A DNA stretch of 23,530 bases, taken from positions 1-23,530 of the IMG/VR virus record IMGVR_UViG_3300042922_000329; one strand, given 5' to 3'. A program made the translations under genes and the position numbers. Below are positions 13,639-21,544 of the stretch, one piece after another. The notes under the pieces were generated by a model. It was not told the DNA's origin, made no database searches, and saw only the letters and a list, made by a program, of their open reading frames with translations. This DNA is from a virus. The stretch's first letter is position 1; each line of letters opens with the position of its first letter.

Positions 13639-13667
13639 GGGAATAAAGATTTTATATCTCTACTCCC
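13639..13667 (-). promoter_or_regulatory. 12-bp hairpin at the predicted 5' end of the small-gene transcript
   Basis: On the minus strand GGGAGTAGAGAT (13667-13656) pairs over all 12 positions (two G-T wobbles) with ATCTTTATTCCC (13650-13639) around a 5-base loop. The first G lies at or within a few bases of the start predicted from the -10 at 13677-13672. There is no T-run after it, so it is not an intrinsic terminator. A 5' stem of this kind can protect mRNA from 5'-end-dependent decay; that role is inference. Confidence 0.7.
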
Positions 13668-13671
13668 TTTA

Positions 13672-13699
13672 ATTATAGCACCTTGGAATCATTTGTCAA
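13672..13699 (-). promoter_or_regulatory. Consensus sigma-A promoter
   Basis: Minus strand: TTGACA (13699-13694), 16-bp spacer, TATAAT (13677-13672), with TGC just before the -10 (extended -10). Both hexamers are perfect. It lies right after the RecD2-like gene and points into the block of small genes. It should be strong and active with unmodified host RNA polymerase, as expected for early phage genes. Confidence 0.88.
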
Positions 13700-13716
13700 G
13701 TGATATTTTTATTTAG

Positions 13717-13730
13717 TTTTATATTTGTTA
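13717..13730 (-). repeat. Shared 14-mer upstream of the 13672 promoter
   Basis: Minus-strand TAACAAATATAAAA, identical to the copy at 5320-5333 upstream of the other promoter. Here its first three bases are the stop codon of the RecD2-like gene. It lies about 17 bases upstream of the -35, where an UP element or activator site could be. Confidence 0.4.
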
Positions 13731-15974
13731 ATGGTTTATTTTAAGCAAATCTAGTAAATATGTTTCTCTATTAAAATCAGCCTTCTTTTTTATAGCTCTG
13801 TTTACTGTCTCCACCTCTCCAAAATGAAAAACCTTTTCCTTTGCTCTAGTTTGTGCTACATATATTAGATTACTATTTAACATAAAAGTGTGAGCTTTTG
13901 GTGTTATAATAATTGCTACTTTTGCTTGACCGCCCTGTGCTTTATATGTGCTAATACTATATGCCAATTTTACTTGTGTTAATTCTGCTTTAGTATAAAC
14001 AACTTCTTCATCAAATTTAATAATAACTTGATTATAACTAATTTTTATTATCTTACCTATTTCTCCATTTGGTATAAATGTAGTATCATCTTCATTGCAG
14101 AAATCAGAATTATATTTAACTGCCTTATAATTATTTACTGTTTGTATTACCATATCATCTTCATAGAATTTAGTGTCACCCATCTCAATATAAGTACCTT
14201 TTAACACATTTGGATTTGATATAGGTTGTAAGTACTTATTGATATTTACTGTACCATACTCTCCAATATTATAAGATGATAATATTAAAATATCTTCTTT
14301 GGAATACTTAGTTAATAACTTTTTATATAAAGCAACCACATTACTTATTACTTTTTCTTGAGGGGTGGCTATAAACATATATCCCTTATCCGTACCAAAG
14401 AATTGTGGTTGACTTGAATCTTCTAAAAACTTCTCACTATTTCTAGTTTTAGTGGCTACAGTTAATATTCCACCTTCACCATATCTAAATATTTGAGTAA
14501 GTGAAACAATAGGTGTTAATTTTGAGTTTATTAAATCAAAGAAAACATTACCTGCACTAACAGATGGTATCTGTGCCGAATCTCCTATCATAATTAATTT
14601 TGTTTTAGTAAAATTTATTGCTTCAATTAATCTTCTCATTAAGAAAACATCTATCATTGAACATTCATCTACTATTACTATATCATAAGGCAATGGACAA
14701 CCTTCATTATAACCCCATCCCATAGAAGGATTATAAGCTAAACCCCTATGTATTGTTGAGGCACGTTCTTTGGTATATTCTGATAAAACTTTTGCTGCTC
14801 TGCCTGTTGGAGATAGTAATATGAATGATTTTTCATTTTCTTTTAACATATTTATCAATGCTTTGGTAGTTTGAGTCTTACCAGAGCCTCCAAAACCATT
14901 AAGAATGCTTATATTTGAATTACAAACCATTGGTAAAACTTTTATTTGTTGGTCTGTAAGAGTTATATCATCTAATCTACTATAGTCTTTTTCTTTTATT
15001 TCCCATTTGTTTTCTATTTTTAAGCCTTCTATAATTCTATCTGCTATGTATTTCTCAGTATCAAAAGTTTCTTGTAAGGCTACGGTCATAGACTTTTTAT
15101 CAAAATAAATATCTTCATCATTTTTAATTATATCCACAAAGTGTTCTATACATTTATTAGCTAATGTTTCTGATTGTTTTCTTAACTCTTTAATATCTAT
15201 TCTTGTATTGCCATTATTCTCGTTCTCTTCTAAAAGAAACATTATAGCTGCTTTTTGCCTTTGTGGTGAAGTTAATAAATCAACAGTAAAATCTATAGGT
15301 GGTTTCTCACCTAAACCAATCATTCTTTTACATTCATCATTAAACTCTAATAATATCTTATCTGCTGTTTTGAAGGCTATGCGTGACAATCCACATAGAC
15401 ATTTATATGGATTGTCAACTAGCACTTCTTTAAGTCTCTCAATAGAGTTATACTTATCATATAAAACCTTTAGTATTTTAAATTCTATGTAGCCTTTAAA
15501 CTCATCCACCAATTCGGCTAATGCAAAGTTCTCAAAAATTCTTCTTTTTATTACATTAAATCTAAACTCTCCAATATTATAGAGCTTTTTTAAATTAACA
15601 TCTTTCAGCCTATTATTAATAACTCTATCAATTATGTCTGGATATTCACGCATGATTTCTTCTACTTGTTGTTGACTATCTAATATTTGAGATAAAAATA
15701 ATCTTACAGATGTTTCGTTTTTTGGTTTATCCATTTTTATATTGTTTATCTTATAAGTTATACCATACTTACCTGATTCTTCTGTGGCTTTTATGCTATA
15801 TTCTACTCCGTCTTCAAGGTTATGTATGTTTCCTGCAATTGATACATTACCATATTTATTAACTTTTATATTTGGATATTTATTATAATCCACATATAAA
15901 CCATATATTTTATAATCTTCTGAATTGTAGGGATTGGCTACTACCGTTCCCTTAAATTCAACTGTCTCTCCCAA
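13728..15974 (-). CDS. RecD2-like SF1B DNA helicase
   Basis: ATP-driven 5'-3' DNA helicase of the RecD/TraA group, probably used in phage replication or recombination. The 748 residues show an N-terminal OB-like region (VEFKGTVVANPYNSEDYKIY), a helix-hairpin-helix middle (about 95-210) and the two RecA-like domains. Visible motifs are Walker A GGSGKT (362-367), Walker B VDECSM (D436, E437), GDSAQIPSVSAGN (464-476), Q494 and R497 in TQIFRYG, a motif V-like STYKAQGGQ (675-683) and YVAQTRAK (705-712) with R710. In most RecD proteins motif V reads TVHKSQG, so the KAQGG form is a variant. The start is a TTG at 15974 after AGGTGATGGT. It follows the polymerase gene after 20 bases. Similar to chromosomal RecD2 in length; not part of a RecBCD complex as far as can be seen. 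Confidence 0.88.
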   Translation of the reverse strand: MGETVEFKGTVVANPYNSEDYKIYGLYVDYNKYPNIKVNKYGNVSIAGNIHNLEDGVEYSIKATEESGKYGITYKINNIKMDKPKNETSVRLFLSQILDSQQQVEEIMREYPDIIDRVINNRLKDVNLKKLYNIGEFRFNVIKRRIFENFALAELVDEFKGYIEFKILKVLYDKYNSIERLKEVLVDNPYKCLCGLSRIAFKTADKILLEFNDECKRMIGLGEKPPIDFTVDLLTSPQRQKAAIMFLLEENENNGNTRIDIKELRKQSETLANKCIEHFVDIIKNDEDIYFDKKSMTVALQETFDTEKYIADRIIEGLKIENKWEIKEKDYSRLDDITLTDQQIKVLPMVCNSNISILNGFGGSGKTQTTKALINMLKENEKSFILLSPTGRAAKVLSEYTKERASTIHRGLAYNPSMGWGYNEGCPLPYDIVIVDECSMIDVFLMRRLIEAINFTKTKLIMIGDSAQIPSVSAGNVFFDLINSKLTPIVSLTQIFRYGEGGILTVATKTRNSEKFLEDSSQPQFFGTDKGYMFIATPQEKVISNVVALYKKLLTKYSKEDILILSSYNIGEYGTVNINKYLQPISNPNVLKGTYIEMGDTKFYEDDMVIQTVNNYKAVKYNSDFCNEDDTTFIPNGEIGKIIKISYNQVIIKFDEEVVYTKAELTQVKLAYSISTYKAQGGQAKVAIIITPKAHTFMLNSNLIYVAQTRAKEKVFHFGEVETVNRAIKKKADFNRETYLLDLLKINH

Positions 15975-15994
15975 ACCATCACCTACTTTTCTTT

Positions 15995-18900
15995 TTAATA
16001 TACTTCATATGAATATAGAATGTCTTCTAATTCATTTGTTTTTTGCCATTTACCACCAATATTTTTAGTTTTATATTGTTGTTTCCACTCATTTACTTTT
16101 AAAACATCATATAATTTAAAAGAGTTTTCAACAAATACTTGAGGGTCTTTGATTTTAGTCTTAATTTCATCACCTGTTTGTATATGTTTTAAAGTAACAT
16201 AAGGTTTTCTTTTATCATTATAGGTTGTATATTCGATAACGATATAGAATTTTTCATTAACTTTAGGATTTGTATAAATTACATATTCTAAATAATCCTT
16301 TTCAAATTTTACTTGTTCTTTTACTGATAGTGAAGCATCCTCAATATTATCTGTTAGCTCAGAAATCAATCCTATTATATCTATTTCTTTATACAACGCC
16401 TCAGTTTCTTTATTGCTATATCTTTTTATTAATTCTTCAGTTAATCCAAGTTTTTCTAATTCTGATTTTTTAATTTGTTTTCTGCCATTAAAATTACTAA
16501 ATACATCTACATAATTTAGTAATTTTTTATTTTTACCATATTTTCTAAAGAACCCTAATCCAGTTAAAATCTTTAATTGTCTTGAATCTACTGAAGTTTT
16601 TTCAATTATGTCTTTTAATAATTCTGCAAATGTAATATATTTATTGTTTCGCAATTCATAAAGTTCGTGTGCTATCTTAGCGTTGCAATACTTAATACTT
16701 TCAATACCTTTGTATATTGTGTTTGTTGTTTTATCAAAAGTGTATTTATCAATTGATTGACCAAACTCTATAGGTTTAATTTTAATATTTCTTTCTCTTG
16801 CTAGTTCAGTACCCATTTGTATATCTTCTTTATTATCAGCATTGTTTAAATATGCTGTGGTAAACTCTAGTGGATGATATGCTCTTAATCTTACACATGC
16901 ATAACCATTCATTGAATATCCTGTAGAATGATTATATCCAAATTGATATTCCGAAGAGTCTTCTATTATTTGTAAGAAGGCTTTAGCTTCTTCTTCCGCA
17001 ACTTCTCTAGGTTGCTTTGAAACATTGCAATATCCATCTAAAATTTGAGGTAATTGTTGCTTTAATTCTTCTTGTAATTTCTTACCGATTGCACGTCTTG
17101 TGGTGTCAGCCAAAGCACCACTAAAACCACAAATATCAGTTAAGAACTTAATAGTATCTTCTTGATATACTAAAAATCCATTATTATCTGATAGTAAATC
17201 ATCTATTTCTTTTGAAGGGTTATTATTAAACTCTCTTGCAATTAATCTTTCTCTATATGACTTTCCAGATGGTCTTAAACAAGCATTTACAAGAGACATA
17301 TCATTTATCTTTTGAGGTTTAAAGTCTTTTAGTAATGCAAATGCAAAATCCCCTTCAAACTGAAATACTCCAATTTGTGACTTTATCATATCATCCCAAA
17401 CCTTTTTATCATTCCAATCAATTTCATGAGATTTGAGATAATGTGAGCCTATATATTTATAAGTGTCTTTCATTATTCCTACAGTCTTTAAACCTAATAT
17501 ATCAAACTTAACAAAGTTTATAGAATCTACAGCCTTCATTGCACAAGTGGAAATTGGAATATTCTCATCACCATCTCTATAAAACACACCCAAATTATCT
17601 TGTAAGGTTATAGGAGAACCAATTATGCCAGATGGATGATTACCTTTAGAAATAATTGTTCCTTTTATGCCATCAAAATAGTAGAACAAATCTTTATTAA
17701 AATCTTTTAAATTAATAAATTCTTGATATAACTTATTTGCTTTAATAGTAGCCTTTTGATTTCTAATCTGATTTACATATACATTATGGTTATCAAAGTC
17801 TATCGTAGAACTTTCCAAATCTAATTCTTCAGTGTTTACCTCTGCTTGAATTATTTCAGTGTATTGTGCAAATATCTTTTCAAATTCATCCTTTATTTTA
17901 GCAACCGCATCCAAATCATCATAATCCAAACCTTTTGTCAAAACATCAATTGTTCCTCTATCTTTTAAAGTTCCGAACTGTGCTATATATGCTGTGTTTT
18001 TAGTGCCAAATCTTTTAATAATATATTCATATACTTTAGGTCTATCTTTTGGAGCAAAGTCTACATCAATATCACCCAAACTTATTCTATCTGCGTTACA
18101 AAAACGTGAAAATACTGTATTCCATACCACAGGGTCTAAATCAATAATATCAAGTATATATGCAATTGTACTTCCACCAACAGAACCCCTATTGAATCCA
18201 TATGGTATATCATTATCATTACAGTAGTCAGCTAGTTCAGACATAAATAATAAGAAACTTTCCATGCCTTGTTTTTTAAATGTATCAAATTCTTCTTTTA
18301 TATCATTTTTATATCTAGGATTTTTACCATCAATAACTTTATTTTTTACTTTGTTTTTGTATTTAGTTATTATTGTATTTCTAAATAATTCAGTAACCTT
18401 ATCACCATATAAATTAGGATATTTAAATGACTTATCTAATTTGAAATCTTCTACTAAATTTGCAAATTTATTAGTATTATCAATTGCTTCTAAATATATT
18501 TCTTTTGGTAGTGCATTTTGATTTTCAAATGCTAGAATTAACTCATCAAGTGTTTTCCATGTTAAATCAAATTCATCTTCTTCTCCATAATAACTATCTT
18601 TAGACTTCTGAAGAATTTTTCTACATTCAGCCTTATATGCGTTTGATGAATGAGTGTCAGTCCCAGCTATTAATGGTATATTATATTCCTTACTCCATTT
18701 ATAAAGTAATTGATTAAATTCTATTTGGTGAATATTATTGTGGTATTGAATTTCTAAAAAACATCTTTCATTGTTTTTAGATAGCCATTTTAGAAATATA
18801 TCTCTGTTTACTAACCAATTATTATTTTGTTCTTGAATTTCTTTCTCTGTTAAATTTTCAGTTTTTTTAGTATATTTACATTCCCATAGTATAGAAGCCA

Positions 18901-19336
18901 AACAAGCTGTTGTGATGATAATATTAGAACTTGTATTCATAACTTCTTCTATAGACAATCTAGGATTAAAGTAAAAATGTCTATCAGTTTTATCTTCCTT
19001 TATGCCTTTAGATGTAGCAAGTGATACTAAACTATTTAACTCTTTAACTCCATCAAAGTTCTTGGCATACAAACCAATATGATATCCTCTTTCATCGTTC
19101 TCTAGTTTTGTACACATATATAATTCTACACCATGTATGTATTTTATCTTAGCCTTATCGCATTCTTGTTTCTTTTTAACCCAATCATAAATCCCACCAT
19201 GATTTGAGAAAGCTATGGCGTTTGACTTAGATTTTTTAACTAATTTTATATAATCTTTATAACTAGTACATGAGTCAGAGTAACCATTACAGTTACTCGT
19301 ATCATCATGTATATGATATCTAATATAATCTTCCAT
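15995..19336 (-). CDS. dnaE: DNA polymerase III alpha subunit, DnaE type, with PHP domain
   Basis: The replicative C-family polymerase of the phage. An N-terminal PHP domain (about 1-235) shows H8/H10, H46, E71, H86, C145, E195/H199 and D227/H229, most of the usual metal ligands; the Asp of the TDHG motif is N45. The polymerase core has R383-GSVGGS, the catalytic D422 and D424 in GDIDVDF, and the third catalytic Asp D612 in VKFDILGL. It continues with GVFQFEGDFA (656-665), YQEDTIKF (724-731) and the GYNHSTGYSMNGYA block (800-813). No 3'-5' exonuclease insert is present, so this is DnaE and not PolC. The C-terminal region (about 1005-1113) is probably the OB and accessory part. At 1113 residues it is near full bacterial length. 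AGGAGG is 4 nt before the ATG. No clamp or clamp loader is in the window, so host ones may be used. Confidence 0.93.
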   Translation of the reverse strand: MEDYIRYHIHDDTSNCNGYSDSCTSYKDYIKLVKKSKSNAIAFSNHGGIYDWVKKKQECDKAKIKYIHGVELYMCTKLENDERGYHIGLYAKNFDGVKELNSLVSLATSKGIKEDKTDRHFYFNPRLSIEEVMNTSSNIIITTACLASILWECKYTKKTENLTEKEIQEQNNNWLVNRDIFLKWLSKNNERCFLEIQYHNNIHQIEFNQLLYKWSKEYNIPLIAGTDTHSSNAYKAECRKILQKSKDSYYGEEDEFDLTWKTLDELILAFENQNALPKEIYLEAIDNTNKFANLVEDFKLDKSFKYPNLYGDKVTELFRNTIITKYKNKVKNKVIDGKNPRYKNDIKEEFDTFKKQGMESFLLFMSELADYCNDNDIPYGFNRGSVGGSTIAYILDIIDLDPVVWNTVFSRFCNADRISLGDIDVDFAPKDRPKVYEYIIKRFGTKNTAYIAQFGTLKDRGTIDVLTKGLDYDDLDAVAKIKDEFEKIFAQYTEIIQAEVNTEELDLESSTIDFDNHNVYVNQIRNQKATIKANKLYQEFINLKDFNKDLFYYFDGIKGTIISKGNHPSGIIGSPITLQDNLGVFYRDGDENIPISTCAMKAVDSINFVKFDILGLKTVGIMKDTYKYIGSHYLKSHEIDWNDKKVWDDMIKSQIGVFQFEGDFAFALLKDFKPQKINDMSLVNACLRPSGKSYRERLIAREFNNNPSKEIDDLLSDNNGFLVYQEDTIKFLTDICGFSGALADTTRRAIGKKLQEELKQQLPQILDGYCNVSKQPREVAEEEAKAFLQIIEDSSEYQFGYNHSTGYSMNGYACVRLRAYHPLEFTTAYLNNADNKEDIQMGTELARERNIKIKPIEFGQSIDKYTFDKTTNTIYKGIESIKYCNAKIAHELYELRNNKYITFAELLKDIIEKTSVDSRQLKILTGLGFFRKYGKNKKLLNYVDVFSNFNGRKQIKKSELEKLGLTEELIKRYSNKETEALYKEIDIIGLISELTDNIEDASLSVKEQVKFEKDYLEYVIYTNPKVNEKFYIVIEYTTYNDKRKPYVTLKHIQTGDEIKTKIKDPQVFVENSFKLYDVLKVNEWKQQYKTKNIGGKWQKTNELEDILYSYEVY

Positions 19337-19349
19337 ATGACCTCCTATT

Positions 19350-20483
19350 TTATAGCTCTGCCAACCAACTCATATCATCTTCTGTAATTTCATCTTTATC
19401 TTTATTCTTAAACATATTTAGATTATCCAAATACTCTTTGTAAGGTTTATGTAAGTTTGCTGAATAACCACTTAAATTAGCAAAATAATATGATTTTGCA
19501 TCGGTAATATCTTCCCAAAAAACTCTTTCATCTTTTGTTTTAAAGTATTCCATTTCTTTCTTAGCAATTTCTATAATCTTAATTTTTATATCTTCTTTTA
19601 GTAAATCAATTTCTTCTTGATTAAATGGAATTTCAACATAACAATCATTTATAGTATATTTGTTCTTAATATCTTCGGGTAGACATTCTAAACTATTGGT
19701 TGTGATAAGCATATCAATAAAGTTGTCTATTTCTTCATCTGAATATGTCTTAGCTTTTTTTAGCCACATTTTAACATTGGTTGATAATTTTTCCCCTATT
19801 TCACATCTTAATATATCTCTTTCCTTAATTTCTTCATTTGCTTGAGGATATTGTACAGTAACGTATTTCAAAAAACACCATCTTATCTTTATATTCTCTA
19901 TTGGCACTCCTAATTGTCTCAATGCTTCAGCATATAACACCAACTGACCTTTTTCACTATCAATTTTCTTACCAGAATAGATAGTTGATGTTTTCCAATC
20001 TGTAATTACAAAATCCTTCTTATCTTTAAATAAAAAGTCAATATATCCCTGAAATAAAAAACAACCTATTTTAATCAATACGAATCTTTCAATATCAACT
20101 TTTTTGTTTATAGGTATATGATTTTGAAAAAAATGTCTTAAACAGTATTCATATTTCTTTGCTATTTTTTCATTTTTCTCTTCATCACATCTATCATATT
20201 TTAATTCGCTCATATTAAAATTGAATAAGGCATTCTCATATTCTTCTAACATATCTTTATATTTTAATTCTTTGGAATAAAATCTTTCTAATATATCATG
20301 GGCAACTCCTCCAGATATACCATATATACCATCTTTTCTATCTTCAGGTATCTTAGCTATGTATTTAAGATAATACTCATATAAATCTGATTTTGCTGTA
20401 TTATATTTTGACCAAGAATATAAGTCTTTAACATTATATTCTTTCTTAATCGCGTCTAATTCTTCCCTTGTTTTTCTCGCCAT
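19350..20483 (-). CDS. PD-(D/E)XK nuclease, RecB/Cas4-like
   Basis: Probable DNA exonuclease acting in phage recombination or end-processing. The 377 residues carry the family's motifs in order: H62 (GGVAHDILERFY), D149 (GYIDFLF), D162-W-K164 (ITDWKTS) and Q180-x3-Y184 (GQLVLYAEAL). An N-terminal helical part with YSWSKYNTAKSDLYEYY is the usual entry to this PDDEXK_1 group. There is no Cys set for an iron-sulfur cluster (the Cys are scattered), so it is closer to RecB-type nucleases than to Cas4. The start ATG at 20483 lies inside the end of the primase gene (28-base overlap), with AAAGGAAGAG upstream. With the RecD2-like helicase nearby it could form a helicase-nuclease system. Confidence 0.88.
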   Translation of the reverse strand: MARKTREELDAIKKEYNVKDLYSWSKYNTAKSDLYEYYLKYIAKIPEDRKDGIYGISGGVAHDILERFYSKELKYKDMLEEYENALFNFNMSELKYDRCDEEKNEKIAKKYEYCLRHFFQNHIPINKKVDIERFVLIKIGCFLFQGYIDFLFKDKKDFVITDWKTSTIYSGKKIDSEKGQLVLYAEALRQLGVPIENIKIRWCFLKYVTVQYPQANEEIKERDILRCEIGEKLSTNVKMWLKKAKTYSDEEIDNFIDMLITTNSLECLPEDIKNKYTINDCYVEIPFNQEEIDLLKEDIKIKIIEIAKKEMEYFKTKDERVFWEDITDAKSYYFANLSGYSANLHKPYKEYLDNLNMFKNKDKDEITEDDMSWLAEL

Positions 20484-21535
20484 TCTATATATCTCTTCCT
20501 TTCAACTTCACTATATTTTATTTTATATTTAAACAGATAATTAAATATTTTATTAGTTGCATCTGCTGGAGATTCTTTTTCTTTTAGTAAATCATGTTTG
20601 TCATAAATATAATAAACATTTCTAATACCGTAGAATCGGTCACATTCACTCCAAATGTATTCTTCTTTAATATCTTTATCATAAGCTATTATAATATCTA
20701 CATCTAAACCTATTAAAATCTTAATTTGTTCATCACTCAAACTGTGAGAGCCAACGGCTACCCCAGTTCCATCTTTTCTACTATGTCTTTTTAAAACTGA
20801 TTTTTCAGCTTCGTATACAACAACGTATCCATTTTCTTGAATAGTTTTATAGTTTTCTTGTAATCCATATAAATTCATTGACTTTGGATAAGGTTTAATT
20901 CCATAATACTTTGGTATATCAAATAATTCATAGTTCTCAACCACAGTTCTTCCAAAGATTCCTGCAAACTTATCTTCATTTTCATTCCACAATCTGTGAG
21001 GAATAACTATTCTTTTATGTTTGTCACTATATCCTATTTTAAATTCCTTGCAAGTCCAAGGCATTATTCCATCTCTTATGAATGAAATATGTGGATAAGG
21101 AATGTAATCATTTAAAGCATTTTCATCTATTAAATCTATATCATATACATTAACTGTATTACTCTTATTCTTTACTCTCTTAAATATTTGTAATGGGTCA
21201 TTTAATTCTTGTTCTTTAGTATCTTTTTTTAATTTATATTTATATTCTAGTTCTAATATTTCATGTAAATATCTACTTGCTTTTATAAATGGTATATTTT
21301 TAATTGTCATACAAAGTGTTAAGATATCTCCCCTTATAATTTTTTCATCTGGTTGAAATATCTTAACACTTAAAGTTTCTTTTTTTACTGCTATAGCTGT
21401 TTTGTTTTGTCTATCGGGCAACCCTGCTCTATACTCTTTTAAATGAGATTTGATGTCATGGCAACCCAAATTTTCTAAGATATATTCAATTTTATCATTA
21501 TTAATTATGTATTGTTTTAACTCCATAACATCCAT
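20456..21535 (-). CDS. DnaG-like primase with TOPRIM domain; N-terminal zinc ligands missing
   Basis: Makes RNA primers for DNA synthesis, or is derived from such a primase. The TOPRIM part shows the catalytic Glu E242 (VVVYEAEKSVLK), VGSHSLSDEQIKIL, and the metal-binding D286-K-D288 (IIAYDKDI). The N-terminal region has the layout of the DnaG zinc-binding domain (LKEYRAGLPDRQNKTAIAV, then RGDILTLCMTI). The CxxH and CxxC ligands are replaced (YRAGLPD, KIFQPDEK), so it probably binds no zinc; C25-H26 near the start is not at the usual place. At 359 residues it is shorter than host DnaG and has no helicase-binding tail that I can recognise. It follows the helicase gene after 9 bases and overlaps the nuclease gene. 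The ribosome binding site is weak (GGTAGG). Confidence 0.85.
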   Translation of the reverse strand: MDVMELKQYIINNDKIEYILENLGCHDIKSHLKEYRAGLPDRQNKTAIAVKKETLSVKIFQPDEKIIRGDILTLCMTIKNIPFIKASRYLHEILELEYKYKLKKDTKEQELNDPLQIFKRVKNKSNTVNVYDIDLIDENALNDYIPYPHISFIRDGIMPWTCKEFKIGYSDKHKRIVIPHRLWNENEDKFAGIFGRTVVENYELFDIPKYYGIKPYPKSMNLYGLQENYKTIQENGYVVVYEAEKSVLKRHSRKDGTGVAVGSHSLSDEQIKILIGLDVDIIIAYDKDIKEEYIWSECDRFYGIRNVYYIYDKHDLLKEKESPADATNKIFNYLFKYKIKYSEVERKRYIEWREKQGKN

Positions 21536-21544
21536 ATCAACTAC

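Noticed and set aside
13639-13667. Intrinsic terminator for the RecD2-like gene
   Set aside because: The stem lies downstream of a consensus promoter and no T-run follows on the transcribed strand.
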